This document shows, piece by piece, positions 9,111-16,450 of a stretch of DNA of 64,000 nucleotides. The stretch is from the NCBI RefSeq assembly GCF_001693435.1, contig NZ_CM004509.1, forward strand, positions 1,364,001 through 1,428,000, in the 5' to 3' direction. Made by a program: the position numbers and the translations under genes. Positions within the stretch are counted from its first letter, which is position 1. Every line of letters starts with the position of its first letter. The notes beneath the pieces are model-generated. The model was not told the DNA's origin. It searched no databases and worked only from the letters and a program-made list of their open reading frames with translations. Source of the DNA: Gilliamella sp. wkB7 (GTDB lineage Bacteria; Pseudomonadota; Gammaproteobacteria; Enterobacterales; Orbaceae).

Positions 9111-10085
9111 CTAACCTTCACTTAATAAACTGGTGGATAAAATACACCATAAACCAGTTAAATCTGCATAATTAATACTAATTCTCGCCTTTTCAACAAC
9201 TTTGGGTTTACCATGATAAGCCACCCCAAGACCTGCAATGCGGATCATCATTAAATCATTTGCCCCATCGCCAATTGCTACGGTTTGCTCGATTGGAATA
9301 TCAAGCGAGGCAGCTAATTGCTGCAATGTTCTTGCTTTGTATTTAGCATCAACAATATCACCAATTACTTTGCCGGTTAATTTTTCATTTTTAATTTCTA
9401 ATTGATTTGCATAAACATTAACTAATTTTAATTTTTGTTTGAGATGATCTGCAAAATAGGTAAAGCCCCCAGAGGCAATGGCAACATGCCAATTTTTTTT
9501 GTATAACTCACGAACTAAATAAGTTAGACCTGGCGTAAGTGGTAGTTTATCTTTCACTTCTTGTAAGATGTTTTGATGAGCACCTTTTAATGTTGCAACT
9601 CTTTTACGTAAACTCGTTGAAAAATCTAGCTCTCCGCGCATAGCTTGTTCAGTAACGGCAGCAACTTGCTCCCCAACCCCATGCAATTTGGCTAATTCAT
9701 CAATGCATTCAATACCGATTGCAGTTGAATCCATATCCATGACAAGTAAACCAGGAGAATGCAACGTTGGTAAATTATCAATGGGTGCAACATCAATACC
9801 TAAAGTAAGTGAAATAGATTTAGCTTTTTTAGGCATCACTCCAGCGATTCGAACAATTTGATAGGTTTTAATTTTCCAAGATGACACAATCACCATTGGC
9901 ATAGCCAGTTTATTTTGAAATGTTGATAATATTGTTTTATTTAATTTCTTTCCATAAATAATCCAACCGGTTTTACCTGCATTGTAATCAAGTGGAACAA
10001 CCTCACAGCCATTTAAAGAAAGTGGTAATCCTTGCCAATCTTGAATATTCTCAGGTAAATCATTATAGGTGAGTGTATAAGCCAT
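9111..10085 (-). CDS. serB: Phosphoserine phosphatase SerB
   Basis: It removes phosphate from L-phosphoserine, the last step of serine synthesis. A HAD-superfamily enzyme of 324 residues: motif I DMDST at about 117-121 (Asp117 nucleophile, Asp119 acid/base), the cap residues ECIDELA, motif II in AIASGGFTYF, and motifs III/IV with GDGANDLMM. The N-terminal 100 residues form the poorly conserved regulatory part found in enteric SerB. It is the first gene of serB-radA. Confidence 0.96.
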   Translation of the reverse strand: MAYTLTYNDLPENIQDWQGLPLSLNGCEVVPLDYNAGKTGWIIYGKKLNKTILSTFQNKLAMPMVIVSSWKIKTYQIVRIAGVMPKKAKSISLTLGIDVAPIDNLPTLHSPGLLVMDMDSTAIGIECIDELAKLHGVGEQVAAVTEQAMRGELDFSTSLRKRVATLKGAHQNILQEVKDKLPLTPGLTYLVRELYKKNWHVAIASGGFTYFADHLKQKLKLVNVYANQLEIKNEKLTGKVIGDIVDAKYKARTLQQLAASLDIPIEQTVAIGDGANDLMMIRIAGLGVAYHGKPKVVEKARISINYADLTGLWCILSTSLLSEG

Positions 10086-10600
10086 ATCAGAAAATCATTA
10101 TAACGTAAAACGAAGCCAAAATTTAACATATCTATAAAAGATTGTCCAAATTGGGATTTCGCTTATCTTACATTCAACGTTTAAATACAAATATCAATAC
10201 AAACAAAATTTGAAACGGTATAGACTCCTGAATATTTTTTACAAAAAAATCTATTATAATTATATTTTAAGTCAATCTAAACCTGACTATTCAATCACAT
10301 CTCAATTTTAACCAACTCCTTTCAATAATTCTTTAGATATCCCTATTTTTATCATGAATAGATGACTATTTTTGTCAAAAAGTTTCAGGTTATGCATACG
10401 TTTCAGTAAAAAATTAATTTTTAAAGATAATGATTGAATATCAATTTATACAAAATCCGTAACGTATAAATTCTATTCAACCTTTTTTGCTGCCGCTTGG
10501 AAATCAATTTTTAACTGGTATTGCGTTAATTTATTACTGTCATTAATAATTTATCTATCTAATTTAAATTAAAAAATTTTTCAAAAAAAGATTGCAAATT
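10086..10600. other. AT-rich intergenic region upstream of the accessory island
   Basis: About 515 bases with many stops in all frames. No gene was found. A short open stretch near 10462-10545 reads QPFLLPLGNQFLTGIA before a TAA and looks like a possible C-terminal remnant, but it has no start and no match I can name. It may mark the left edge of the decayed island that begins at 10601. Confidence 0.35.
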
Positions 10601-10738
10601 ATGCGGATTGTTGAGTTAACTGAAGTGATTAGGGATGGTAAACCCACCATTCCTTTACCAAAGGAAAACACAAAAATTTGGTTTGATTGCCTTGAAAGAA
10701 TTTCTCGAGAAAAAAATACAATAAAATGGTTGTATTAG
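10601..10738 (+). CDS. Small unrecognised protein, possibly the N-terminal half of a broken gene
   Basis: A 45-codon frame starting MRIVELTEVIRDG and ending IKWLY. The composition (charged, with Trp and Cys) looks protein-like, but there is no clear ribosome binding site. It overlaps the next frame (10726-10923) by 13 bases in a different register. The pair may be one gene split by a frameshift, or two coupled small genes. I do not recognise the family. It lies at the left end of the island of toxin-tail and putative immunity fragments. Confidence 0.35.
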   Translation: MRIVELTEVIRDGKPTIPLPKENTKIWFDCLERISREKNTIKWLY

Positions 10739-10923
10739 ATACACCATTATTACTTAATATTAATAATGGAGTATTTAAAAAGTTGAGTCATCGAGAAGTG
10801 GTTAAAGATGGTATATTATGGCTTTTTATAGAGCATACTCTTGATAAAAATAATGTTCCTATCCGTGGTTGGTTAGTCATAAATAGTGAAAGCGTAAAAA
10901 GTGAGTTGTTGGGATTAATTTGA
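10726..10923 (+). CDS. Small SH3-like protein or fragment
   Basis: A 65-residue frame. The alternation of short beta-strand-like segments and the RGWLVINSESV ending (glycine-tryptophan followed by a hydrophobic strand) resemble bacterial SH3-type modules; this is pattern recognition, not a match. It overlaps the 45-codon frame upstream and may be its displaced C-terminal half. There is no signal peptide of its own. Beyond its stop, the sequence runs into the first toxin-tail fragment at 10965. Function unknown; an immunity protein fragment is one possibility. Confidence 0.35.
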   Translation: MVVLDTPLLLNINNGVFKKLSHREVVKDGILWLFIEHTLDKNNVPIRGWLVINSESVKSELLGLI

Positions 10924-10964
10924 TTTTAAGCGGATGGAGATAACAAATGCTAACATGTTGATAA

Positions 10965-11069
10965 TGTAACAAAAAAATCAATGCGGGGACTAAATCTAAA
11001 GCCCAACGACGAGCAAATTTTGAGAAAATAAATAAAGCAAAAGTTTTTAATTCTGTTTCTTTCAAATAA
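10965..11069 (+). pseudogene. Start-less open frame: putative toxin C-terminal tail, copy A
   Basis: After an in-frame TAA, 34 codons run open and end RRANFEKINKAKVFNSVSFK-stop. There is no start codon or ribosome site. The stop is followed by exactly 9 bases and then the ATG of the exported protein at 11079. The same ending and the same 9-base spacing recur at 11906/11916 and 13808/13818. Short start-less frames joined to a small exported protein are the expected look of orphan toxin-CT/immunity cassettes. The toxin identity is inference; a duplicated 5' untranslated region is the alternative. Confidence 0.4.
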
Positions 11070-11640
11070 GGAGTAGCAATGAGATATAAAATAGTACTGT
11101 TTATGTTATTAAGTTTAATTTTTACCATGTCAAATGCTTATTCAGATGAATATTTTGAATTAGGTAGCATTCCAGAAGAATATCGATTTCCTAAATATAA
11201 TAATATTGCCCATCCTCCAATTAATGTTGAATATAAAGGCCATAAAGGAACAGCGATATTTCTTAGTAATACTTTTGAAGACGGAAGGCGTAATTTAGAG
11301 GTGTATTTTTTAACAAATAATAATAAAGAATTGAATAAAGCGTACGAACTTTATACATATCAATATGGTGATGAAGAACTAGTAAGCGCTTTTGAGTATG
11401 TTGATAAAAAAACAGGTGACAAATATATTTATATGTTGCTTAAAGATACTATAACACCAAACAAATTGTACAGTTATAGCATTACTGAATTACCTTTATA
11501 TATAGAAGATGATGGTATATTAAGAGCGTTGTTTTTTATAGGGGATAATAACAGTTTATCAAAAATTACTTGTATTGATAATGTTGAAACCGATGAACGT
11601 TGTGAATTTTCAACGAAAGAGGGATTGATAAAATATCTTA
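11005..11640 (+). repeat. Direct repeat unit, copy A
   Basis: It includes the toxin-tail-like leader and the exported-protein gene at 11079. The same unit recurs 837 bases downstream (11862-12477) with about nine in ten encoded residues identical, and a decayed third copy covers 13744-13985. The tandem arrangement indicates duplication within the island. Confidence 0.85.
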
Positions 11641-11660
11641 ATAATTCATATAAATTTTAG
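11079..11660 (+). CDS. Exported protein, putative periplasmic immunity protein (copy A)
   Basis: A 193-residue protein with a clear Sec signal peptide (MRYK, hydrophobic core, likely cleavage after AYS near residue 22), so it acts in the periplasm or outside. The mature part is rich in Tyr and acidic residues and has only two cysteines (in KITCID and ERCEF), spaced to form one disulfide. I do not recognise the family. AAGGAG overlaps the stop of the preceding start-less tail. It is about 90% identical to the protein at 11916. The architecture (tail of a larger protein, then a small exported protein, repeated) suggests immunity to a toxin that acts in the periplasm; this is not proven. Confidence 0.6.
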   Translation: MRYKIVLFMLLSLIFTMSNAYSDEYFELGSIPEEYRFPKYNNIAHPPINVEYKGHKGTAIFLSNTFEDGRRNLEVYFLTNNNKELNKAYELYTYQYGDEELVSAFEYVDKKTGDKYIYMLLKDTITPNKLYSYSITELPLYIEDDGILRALFFIGDNNSLSKITCIDNVETDERCEFSTKEGLIKYLNNSYKF

Positions 11661-11667
11661 CTATTGA

Positions 11668-11859
11668 ATGGTGAAAATAAAATTAACCGAGAAAAGAATA
11701 GCGAAATTTGGAGCAATTACTTTTCTAGGTAATAACTTATTTAATAGCACAGTCAAATCATTGTTGGCATATCATCATGAACAAAATTGGATGATAACAA
11801 CACTCAATCTCGATACAAATAGGTCAAGGATGAAAACAGAATATAAAATTGTTGGTTAG
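11668..11859 (+). CDS. Doubtful small ORF between the two repeat copies
   Basis: A 63-codon frame starting MVKIKLTEKRIAKFGAITF. A related sequence follows copy B (12597-12662) but is closed after 21 codons, so the frame is not maintained. In the other register the two stretches share the ending IWSNYF/TWSNYF, which is equally well conserved, so I cannot tell which frame was coding. Most likely it is another remnant of a cassette end rather than a working gene. Confidence 0.2.
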   Translation: MVKIKLTEKRIAKFGAITFLGNNLFNSTVKSLLAYHHEQNWMITTLNLDTNRSRMKTEYKIVG

Positions 11860-11906
11860 GAAAACTAAATAGAGCAAAAATTTTTAATTCTGTTTCTTTC
11901 AAATAA
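11847..11906 (+). pseudogene. Start-less open frame: putative toxin C-terminal tail, copy B
   Basis: A short open stretch after an in-frame TAA, ending LNRAKIFNSVSFK-stop. The stop is 9 bases before the ATG at 11916, the same geometry as copies A and C. Only about 19 codons survive, fewer than in A or C, so the recombination or deletion point lies near 11850-11865. Confidence 0.35.
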
Positions 11907-12477
11907 GGAGTAGCAATGAGATATAAAATAGTACTGTTTATGTTATTAAGTTTAATTTTTAACATGCCAAATGCTTATTCAGATGAATATTTTGAATTAG
12001 ATAGCATTCCAGAAGAATATCGATTTCCTAAATATAATAATATTGCCCATCCTCCAATTAATGTTGAATATAAAGGCCATAAAGGAACAGCGATGTTTCT
12101 TAGTAATACTTTTGAAGACGGAAGGCGTAATTTAGAGGTGTATTTTTTAACAAATAATAATAAAGAATTGAATAAAGCGTACGAACTTTATACATATCAA
12201 TATGGTAATCGGGAGCTAGTAAGCGCTTTTGAATATGCTGATAAAAAAACAGGTGACAAATATATTTATATGTTACTTAAAGATACTTTAACGCCAAACA
12301 AATCGTACAGTTATCGCATTACTGAATTACCTTTATATATAGAAGATGATGGTATATTAAGAGCGTTATTTTTTATAGGGGATGATAACAGTTTATCGAA
12401 AATTCCTTGTATTGATGATTTTGAAACCGATAGACGTTGTGAATTTTCAACGAAAGAGGGGTTGATAAAATATCTTG
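11862..12477 (+). repeat. Direct repeat unit, copy B
   Basis: Tandem copy of 11025-11640 at an offset of exactly 837 bases. The homology stops near the end of the reading frame, where the C-terminal residues differ (NNSYKF in A, DREKKW in B). Confidence 0.85.
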
Positions 12478-12497
12478 ATAGAGAGAAAAAATGGTAA
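11916..12497 (+). CDS. Exported protein, putative periplasmic immunity protein (copy B)
   Basis: A 193-residue paralogue of the protein at 11079, with the same signal peptide (cleavage expected after AYS) and the same two cysteines. I count about 20 differences in 193 residues. They cluster in short patches such as GDEEL/GNREL and VETDER/FETDRR, with several charge changes. That pattern fits immunity paralogues of differing specificity, although simple drift could also explain it. AAGGAG precedes the ATG by 7 bases. No toxin gene lies next to it. Function unknown from sequence. Confidence 0.6.
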   Translation: MRYKIVLFMLLSLIFNMPNAYSDEYFELDSIPEEYRFPKYNNIAHPPINVEYKGHKGTAMFLSNTFEDGRRNLEVYFLTNNNKELNKAYELYTYQYGNRELVSAFEYADKKTGDKYIYMLLKDTLTPNKSYSYRITELPLYIEDDGILRALFFIGDDNSLSKIPCIDDFETDRRCEFSTKEGLIKYLDREKKW

Positions 12498-12677
12498 AAA
12501 GTATTGAAGTAATAATTTTATTTAGCGATGAGGCACCATTCATTACATCAATTAGCTAATTAATATTATAAAATAATGTGTTAGCTATTAATGAATGGTA
12601 AACATAAAATTAACTAAGAAAAGAATACCGAAACATGGTCTAATTACTTTTTGCAGATAATAACTTGTCGATTATGA

Positions 12678-12848
12678 AATAATGAGCTTAAAGATATTCC
12701 TGGTTTATTTAGATCGATGAAAGGATTATGGGTAAATCAAGAAAATAAAAAGGGATTATTAAAAGAAGAGAAGATGAAGCTAAATTTTTCGAAAAAGGAT
12801 TATAGTAATGAAGAAAGTTCTACTATTTATATTAATATTTATGAGTAA
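12678..12848 (+). pseudogene. Start-less open frame overlapping the next exported-protein gene
   Basis: After a TGA, 56 codons run open without a start codon, beginning NNELKDIPGLFRSM and ending YINIYE-stop. The last 41 bases overlap the start of the gene at 12808 in another register. The residue composition is convincingly coding (SMKGLWVNQENKKGLL). The arrangement matches the tail of a toxin domain overlapping its immunity gene. I do not recognise the domain. Confidence 0.4.
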
Positions 12849-13533
12849 CAATGTTTTTAGTGATGTTAGTCCAATAGATAGCATGTTCATTGATATGGAT
12901 AATAATATAAAATATAATTCAGTTATAATAGATAAATTATCTCAAATTCTTTTAAAAAAAAATATTGATATTTTTCAGGAGGAATGGGAAAGTGAGTTGT
13001 ATAAAAAATGTAAATGGGTAAGCGCTAATCTTGATGTTTACCGCTTTGGTCAGGAGGATAAATTCAGTTATCCATCATGTTTACTTAGCGAACAAAATTC
13101 TTTTATTAATGAATTAATTTTATTGATATATCATAAGAAGATACCAGTAAATATTGAATTACAACAATACATCACTGAAATTCCAGAGCAAAAACAGCAT
13201 AATATCTATTTCAATCTATTAACAGAGAAATATGCTTCAAAATTTTGCAACACGTTTTATACTTCAACAGATATTAATAATTGTATAAATCGTTTCCTTT
13301 TAACTCAATATCTGCCCGAAGAATATGGATTTAAGCTTAAAGTGGATAAGAGTTATCTATATGATTCTCCAAATTTAAATAATAAAACAAAAATATATTT
13401 AATTAGGGAGGATAAAATCGAATTATTAAATTATAAAAATAATTTTTATGAGATCGAATATACAACAAAAAAAAATAAGATAATTAAAAAATGGCTTCAC
13501 TGTTCTGCTATTGATGCTTGTATTTCTGATTAA
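12808..13533 (+). CDS. Exported protein with SH3-like C-terminal segment
   Basis: A 241-residue protein with a Sec signal peptide (MKKVLLFILIFMSNNVFS, cleavage likely after residue 18) and about seven cysteines in the mature part (KKCKW, PSCLL, FCNTF, NNCINR, HCSAIDAC), consistent with disulfides in the periplasm. The C-terminal 65 residues (KSYLYDSPNLNNKTKIYL onward to the IKKWLHCS end) look like a bacterial SH3 module: a strand with a YDSP turn and a closing W. It begins inside a start-less frame that may be a toxin tail. By position it could be a second immunity protein; the sequence alone does not prove it. Confidence 0.55.
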   Translation: MKKVLLFILIFMSNNVFSDVSPIDSMFIDMDNNIKYNSVIIDKLSQILLKKNIDIFQEEWESELYKKCKWVSANLDVYRFGQEDKFSYPSCLLSEQNSFINELILLIYHKKIPVNIELQQYITEIPEQKQHNIYFNLLTEKYASKFCNTFYTSTDINNCINRFLLTQYLPEEYGFKLKVDKSYLYDSPNLNNKTKIYLIREDKIELLNYKNNFYEIEYTTKKNKIIKKWLHCSAIDACISD

Positions 13534-13553
13534 TAAAATAAATCTTAAACGAC

Positions 13554-13584
13554 AAGAGAAACATTTAAAATAAATGTTTTTCTT
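13554..13584 (+). terminator. Probable terminator after the SH3-like exported protein
   Basis: Inverted arms AAGAGAAACATTT (13554-13566) and AAATGTTTTTCTT (13572-13584) pair fully with one G-U wobble; the right arm itself supplies the T-rich end. It starts about 20 bases after the stop at 13533. Confidence 0.5.
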
Positions 13585-13685
13585 GCAAATCCTAATTTAG
13601 TTGTTGCTGAAAATTATTTATTATCATCAAACGGTTATCTATGGATAAACCGTAAGTTATATAAAAAGTAGATGAAGTAAACTAA

Positions 13686-13808
13686 GTCGAAAATGTTAAT
13701 AAGATAATACAAATAATTAATAAGAAAGCTGATAATTATACTGAACGACGAGCAATTTTTCAGAAAATAAATAGAGCAAAAATTTTTAATTCTGTTTCTT
13801 TTAAATAA
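13686..13808 (+). pseudogene. Start-less open frame: putative toxin C-terminal tail, copy C
   Basis: Open for 40 codons after an in-frame TAA and ending YTERRAIFQKINRAKIFNSVSFK-stop in pieces: ERRAIFQKIN then RAKIFNSVSFK. Immediately upstream, in another register, lies a second open piece (about 13573-13671) reading VFLANPNLVVAENYLL and ending LYKK-stop, so a longer frame appears to have been broken by a frameshift and stops. The stop lies 9 bases before the ATG of the decayed gene at 13818. Confidence 0.4.
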
Positions 13809-13985
13809 GGAGTTGCAATGAGATGTAAAATAGTACTGTTTTTTTGTTATTAAGTTTAATTTTTACCATGCAAAAAGCTTATTCAGATGAATATTTTGAA
13901 TTAGATAGCATTCCAGAAGAGTATCGATTTCCTAAATATAATAATATTGGTCATACTTAAATTAATATTAACTATATAAGAATTA
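13744..13985 (+). repeat. Direct repeat unit, truncated copy C
   Basis: It matches copy A from AACGACGAGC (11005) through the leader and the first quarter of the exported-protein gene, then fades near 13985. It is the right end of the island before the HxlR gene. Confidence 0.75.
13818..13985 (+). pseudogene. Decayed third copy of the exported (putative immunity) gene
   Basis: It starts ATGAGATG like copies A and B. The signal-peptide region carries a run of seven T where the others read TTTATG, a net gain of two bases that shifts the frame into TAA. The rest (AYSDEYFELDSIPEEYRF) is readable in the shifted frame up to a TAA at 13958. Similarity at the DNA level continues about 25 bases further and then ends, so at least three quarters of the gene is missing. 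Confidence 0.8.
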
Positions 13986-14062
13986 TCACAAAAAATTAAT
14001 TTTATATTCAAACATCGATCTTCGAAAAAGCTTTAAACATATACTGATATAATCATTTAACA

Positions 14063-14404
14063 CTATACAGTTAATCCCCACAAACAAAGTTGTTCTAATG
14101 CAGGACCAATTCGTTCACCGAGTGACGTTAATTTATATAACACTTTTAACGGAGGCTTATCGCCAAAAACTGTGCGAGTAATTAAACCATCATCTTCAAG
14201 TTTTTTTAGTTGAATACTTAAGGTCATATCGGTAATTTCAGGGATCACTATTTTTAGTTCGCTAAATCTTTTTTCTCCAGAAAGTAAATAGTAAAGTATT
14301 ACACCTTTCCATTTTCCACCAACTAAATCCATTGCTAGACTGATAGGACAATAATACGTTTTATTTTTATAAATTTTTGAAAGTCTTTGTTTGTCTTGTT
14401 CCAT
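14063..14404 (-). CDS. HxlR-family winged-helix transcriptional regulator
   Basis: A 113-residue MarR-like regulator of the HxlR family: the typical N-terminal CPISLAMDLVGGKWK block with a conserved cysteine (residue 19), then the recognition-helix region (SELKIVIPEITDMTLSIQLKKLE) and the wing (DDGLITRTVFGDKPP). HxlR proteins with this cysteine often sense electrophiles or aldehydes. It is divergent from a flavodoxin-fold reductase, which is the usual target of such regulators. A 6-bp inverted repeat in the shared 122-base promoter region is a candidate operator. Confidence 0.92.
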   Translation of the reverse strand: MEQDKQRLSKIYKNKTYYCPISLAMDLVGGKWKGVILYYLLSGEKRFSELKIVIPEITDMTLSIQLKKLEDDGLITRTVFGDKPPLKVLYKLTSLGERIGPALEQLCLWGLTV

Positions 14405-14432
14405 TTAACTTACCTAACTATTTTTTTATAAC

Positions 14433-14450
14433 TATCTAATTTGATAGATA
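14433..14450. promoter_or_regulatory. Candidate HxlR operator (inverted repeat)
   Basis: TATCTA (14433-14438) and TAGATA (14445-14450) form a perfect inverted repeat around a 6-base spacer. It lies between the divergent hxlR-like gene and the reductase gene. Spacing and position suit a dimeric winged-helix regulator; binding is inferred. Confidence 0.45.
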
Positions 14451-14526
14451 TTGCCATAACGTCATTAAGGAATAAACTAATTATAGTAACTCAAATTTTT
14501 ATAGCATAAATTAAAAAGGAATTATC

Positions 14527-15069
14527 ATGACATTAATCGTGTTAGGTCATCCCAATATTGAACAATCTATTGCCAACAAAACCATCATAGAATCATTGCA
14601 AGAACATATTACTGATTTAGAAATTCGTAATATTCACCAGCTTTATCCAGATTACAAAATAAATGTACAAGAAGAACAAGCCGCTTTACTTAGACATGAT
14701 CTTATCGTACTACAATACCCTATGTATTGGTTTAATATGCCAGCAATACTTAAATTATGGTTTGATGAGGTATTAACCTACCAATTTGCTTATGGCTCGC
14801 AGGGAGACAAATTAAAAGATAAAAAGTTATTACAAAGCTTAACAGTAGGACAAGTAGAGGAGAATTACCAAAAATATAGCTCTGAATTAATAACTAATTT
14901 ACTTGAATCCGTTAAAGTTTCAGCACTCTACACACAAATGAAATATCTTCCTCCAATACTTTTATATGGTGTATCACCTGTTATTGAAGGAGAAAAAGCG
15001 ACGATAAAAGCAAAAGCATCACAGCACAGTAAGCAATTAGCTCAATTGATTAAAAATTACAGTAAGTAG
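14527..15069 (+). CDS. NAD(P)H-dependent oxidoreductase, flavodoxin-like (KefF/YwrO type)
   Basis: A 180-residue flavodoxin-fold quinone or azo-type reductase (PF02525 family). It opens with the FMN-phosphate loop LIVLGHPNIEQSIANK and has the signature LQYPMYWFNMPAILKLWFDEVLT in two parts around residues 60-85, followed by AYG. Such enzymes make two-electron reductions of quinones or electrophiles with NAD(P)H and FMN. It is divergent from an HxlR regulator, which supports an electrophile- or quinone-inducible detoxification unit. The usual GGP/G segment near residue 110 is replaced by a more divergent stretch (LTVGQVEENY), so it is a distant member. Confidence 0.85.
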   Translation: MTLIVLGHPNIEQSIANKTIIESLQEHITDLEIRNIHQLYPDYKINVQEEQAALLRHDLIVLQYPMYWFNMPAILKLWFDEVLTYQFAYGSQGDKLKDKKLLQSLTVGQVEENYQKYSSELITNLLESVKVSALYTQMKYLPPILLYGVSPVIEGEKATIKAKASQHSKQLAQLIKNYSK

Positions 15070-15122
15070 AGCAACGATAATGGGTTAATCATTTTTAATA
15101 GAGCATGACATTTTTAAATGTA

Positions 15123-16415
15123 CTAATTACTCTTTTTTAAAACAGCATAGAAAAAACCATCACCACCTTGTGCGGTTGGTAAAAATTGTTTCATGTCACC
15201 CACGAGTTGAGCATTGCTGTTTTCTTTTAAAAAACGCTCAATTTGAAATTTGTTTTCATCGGGTAAGATTGAACAGGTGGCATAAACTAAAGTGCCATCT
15301 GCTTTTAAATATGACCAAATATTAGTTAAAATAGCGTGTTGTAACTCAGTTAATTGCGCAATATCGCTATCACGACGTAACCACTTAATATCAGGATGAC
15401 GACGAATCACGCCGGTTGCCGAGCATGGTGAATCAAGTAAAATTCGGTCAAACTGTCTGCCTGAGCACCATTTTTCAGGAGTAAGCCCATCACCTACTTT
15501 AACTTCTGCTACTTGTTTTAAGCGAGCCAGATTTTCTTCAATACGTTTGGCACGACTCGCATCAACATCTACCGCTAATAAATTCGCTTTCGGAGCAATT
15601 TCTAAAATATGGGTTGTTTTACCACCTGGAGCGGCACACATATCCAAAATTTGCTCACCATTTTTTGGTGCTAGTAAATATGCAGCATACTGTGCTGATA
15701 GATCCTGTACAGTAACCGCTCCCTCAGCAAAATAAGGTAATTTCGTTACATTCACTGGTGACAATAACCGGATTGCACAAGGCAAATCAGCAAAAGCTTC
15801 TGACTCAATTTGCTGTTCAGCCAATAATTGTTGGTACTCACTGACAGAATAGTGATTAAGATTAACTCGTAACCACATTGGTGGTTTTTGATTATTTGCA
15901 TTAATAATATTTTGCCATTGCTGTGGATAAGCTAGCTTAAGACGGTTAAGTAACCAACTTGGGTGCAAGGTTTGACTTGTCTGTTGTTTCTTATCCTGTA
16001 TAAATTTTTGCTGTAATGATGCCTGTTGGCGTAAAAATTCACGCAATACACCATTTACTACCCCTTTGAGCGCTGACTTTTTTAACTCATTTACTGCATT
16101 AACCGTTTCGCCTACTGCAGCATGCTCAGGTATTCGGGTATATAAAATTTGGTAAATACCCACTAACAATAAATAGTGAAGAACTCGATTTTTGCCAGTA
16201 AGTACTTTACTCATCAAAGTATGAATATAAAAGTTAAGTTCAGGCAAAACTCGCATCACACCAAAACAGATCTCTTGTACTAATGCGCGATCTTTTTCCG
16301 CTATTTTATGGCTCGATAACGTTAAGGCCGTACTTAGCGATTGCCCATCTTCAAGTACATTAAAAATCGCTTGCGCACAAATAGCTCGAATATTTGAGTG
16401 TAACTTTTTATTCAT
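15123..16415 (-). CDS. rsmB: 16S rRNA (cytosine(967)-C(5))-methyltransferase RsmB
   Basis: It methylates C967 in 16S rRNA with SAM. The 430-residue protein has an N-terminal NusB-like RNA-binding domain (about residues 1-140) and a C-terminal Rossmann methyltransferase. Seen: SAM-binding DMCAAPGGKTTHI near 255, the proline-cysteine motif DSPCSATGVIRRHPD near 330, and the catalytic YATCSILPDEN near 385. In E. coli it follows def-fmt; here it stands alone, 35 bases downstream of a Na+/H+ antiporter gene on the same strand. Confidence 0.96.
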   Translation of the reverse strand: MNKKLHSNIRAICAQAIFNVLEDGQSLSTALTLSSHKIAEKDRALVQEICFGVMRVLPELNFYIHTLMSKVLTGKNRVLHYLLLVGIYQILYTRIPEHAAVGETVNAVNELKKSALKGVVNGVLREFLRQQASLQQKFIQDKKQQTSQTLHPSWLLNRLKLAYPQQWQNIINANNQKPPMWLRVNLNHYSVSEYQQLLAEQQIESEAFADLPCAIRLLSPVNVTKLPYFAEGAVTVQDLSAQYAAYLLAPKNGEQILDMCAAPGGKTTHILEIAPKANLLAVDVDASRAKRIEENLARLKQVAEVKVGDGLTPEKWCSGRQFDRILLDSPCSATGVIRRHPDIKWLRRDSDIAQLTELQHAILTNIWSYLKADGTLVYATCSILPDENKFQIERFLKENSNAQLVGDMKQFLPTAQGGDGFFYAVLKKSN

Positions 16416-16450
16416 AACTAATAATGACCTTAACTCATCTACCTAAATGA

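Noticed and set aside
10601..13985. A CRISPR array or insertion sequence explaining the repeats
   Set aside because: Repeats are few, gene-sized and unevenly spaced, with no short regular repeat-spacer pattern, no transposase and no terminal inverted repeats.
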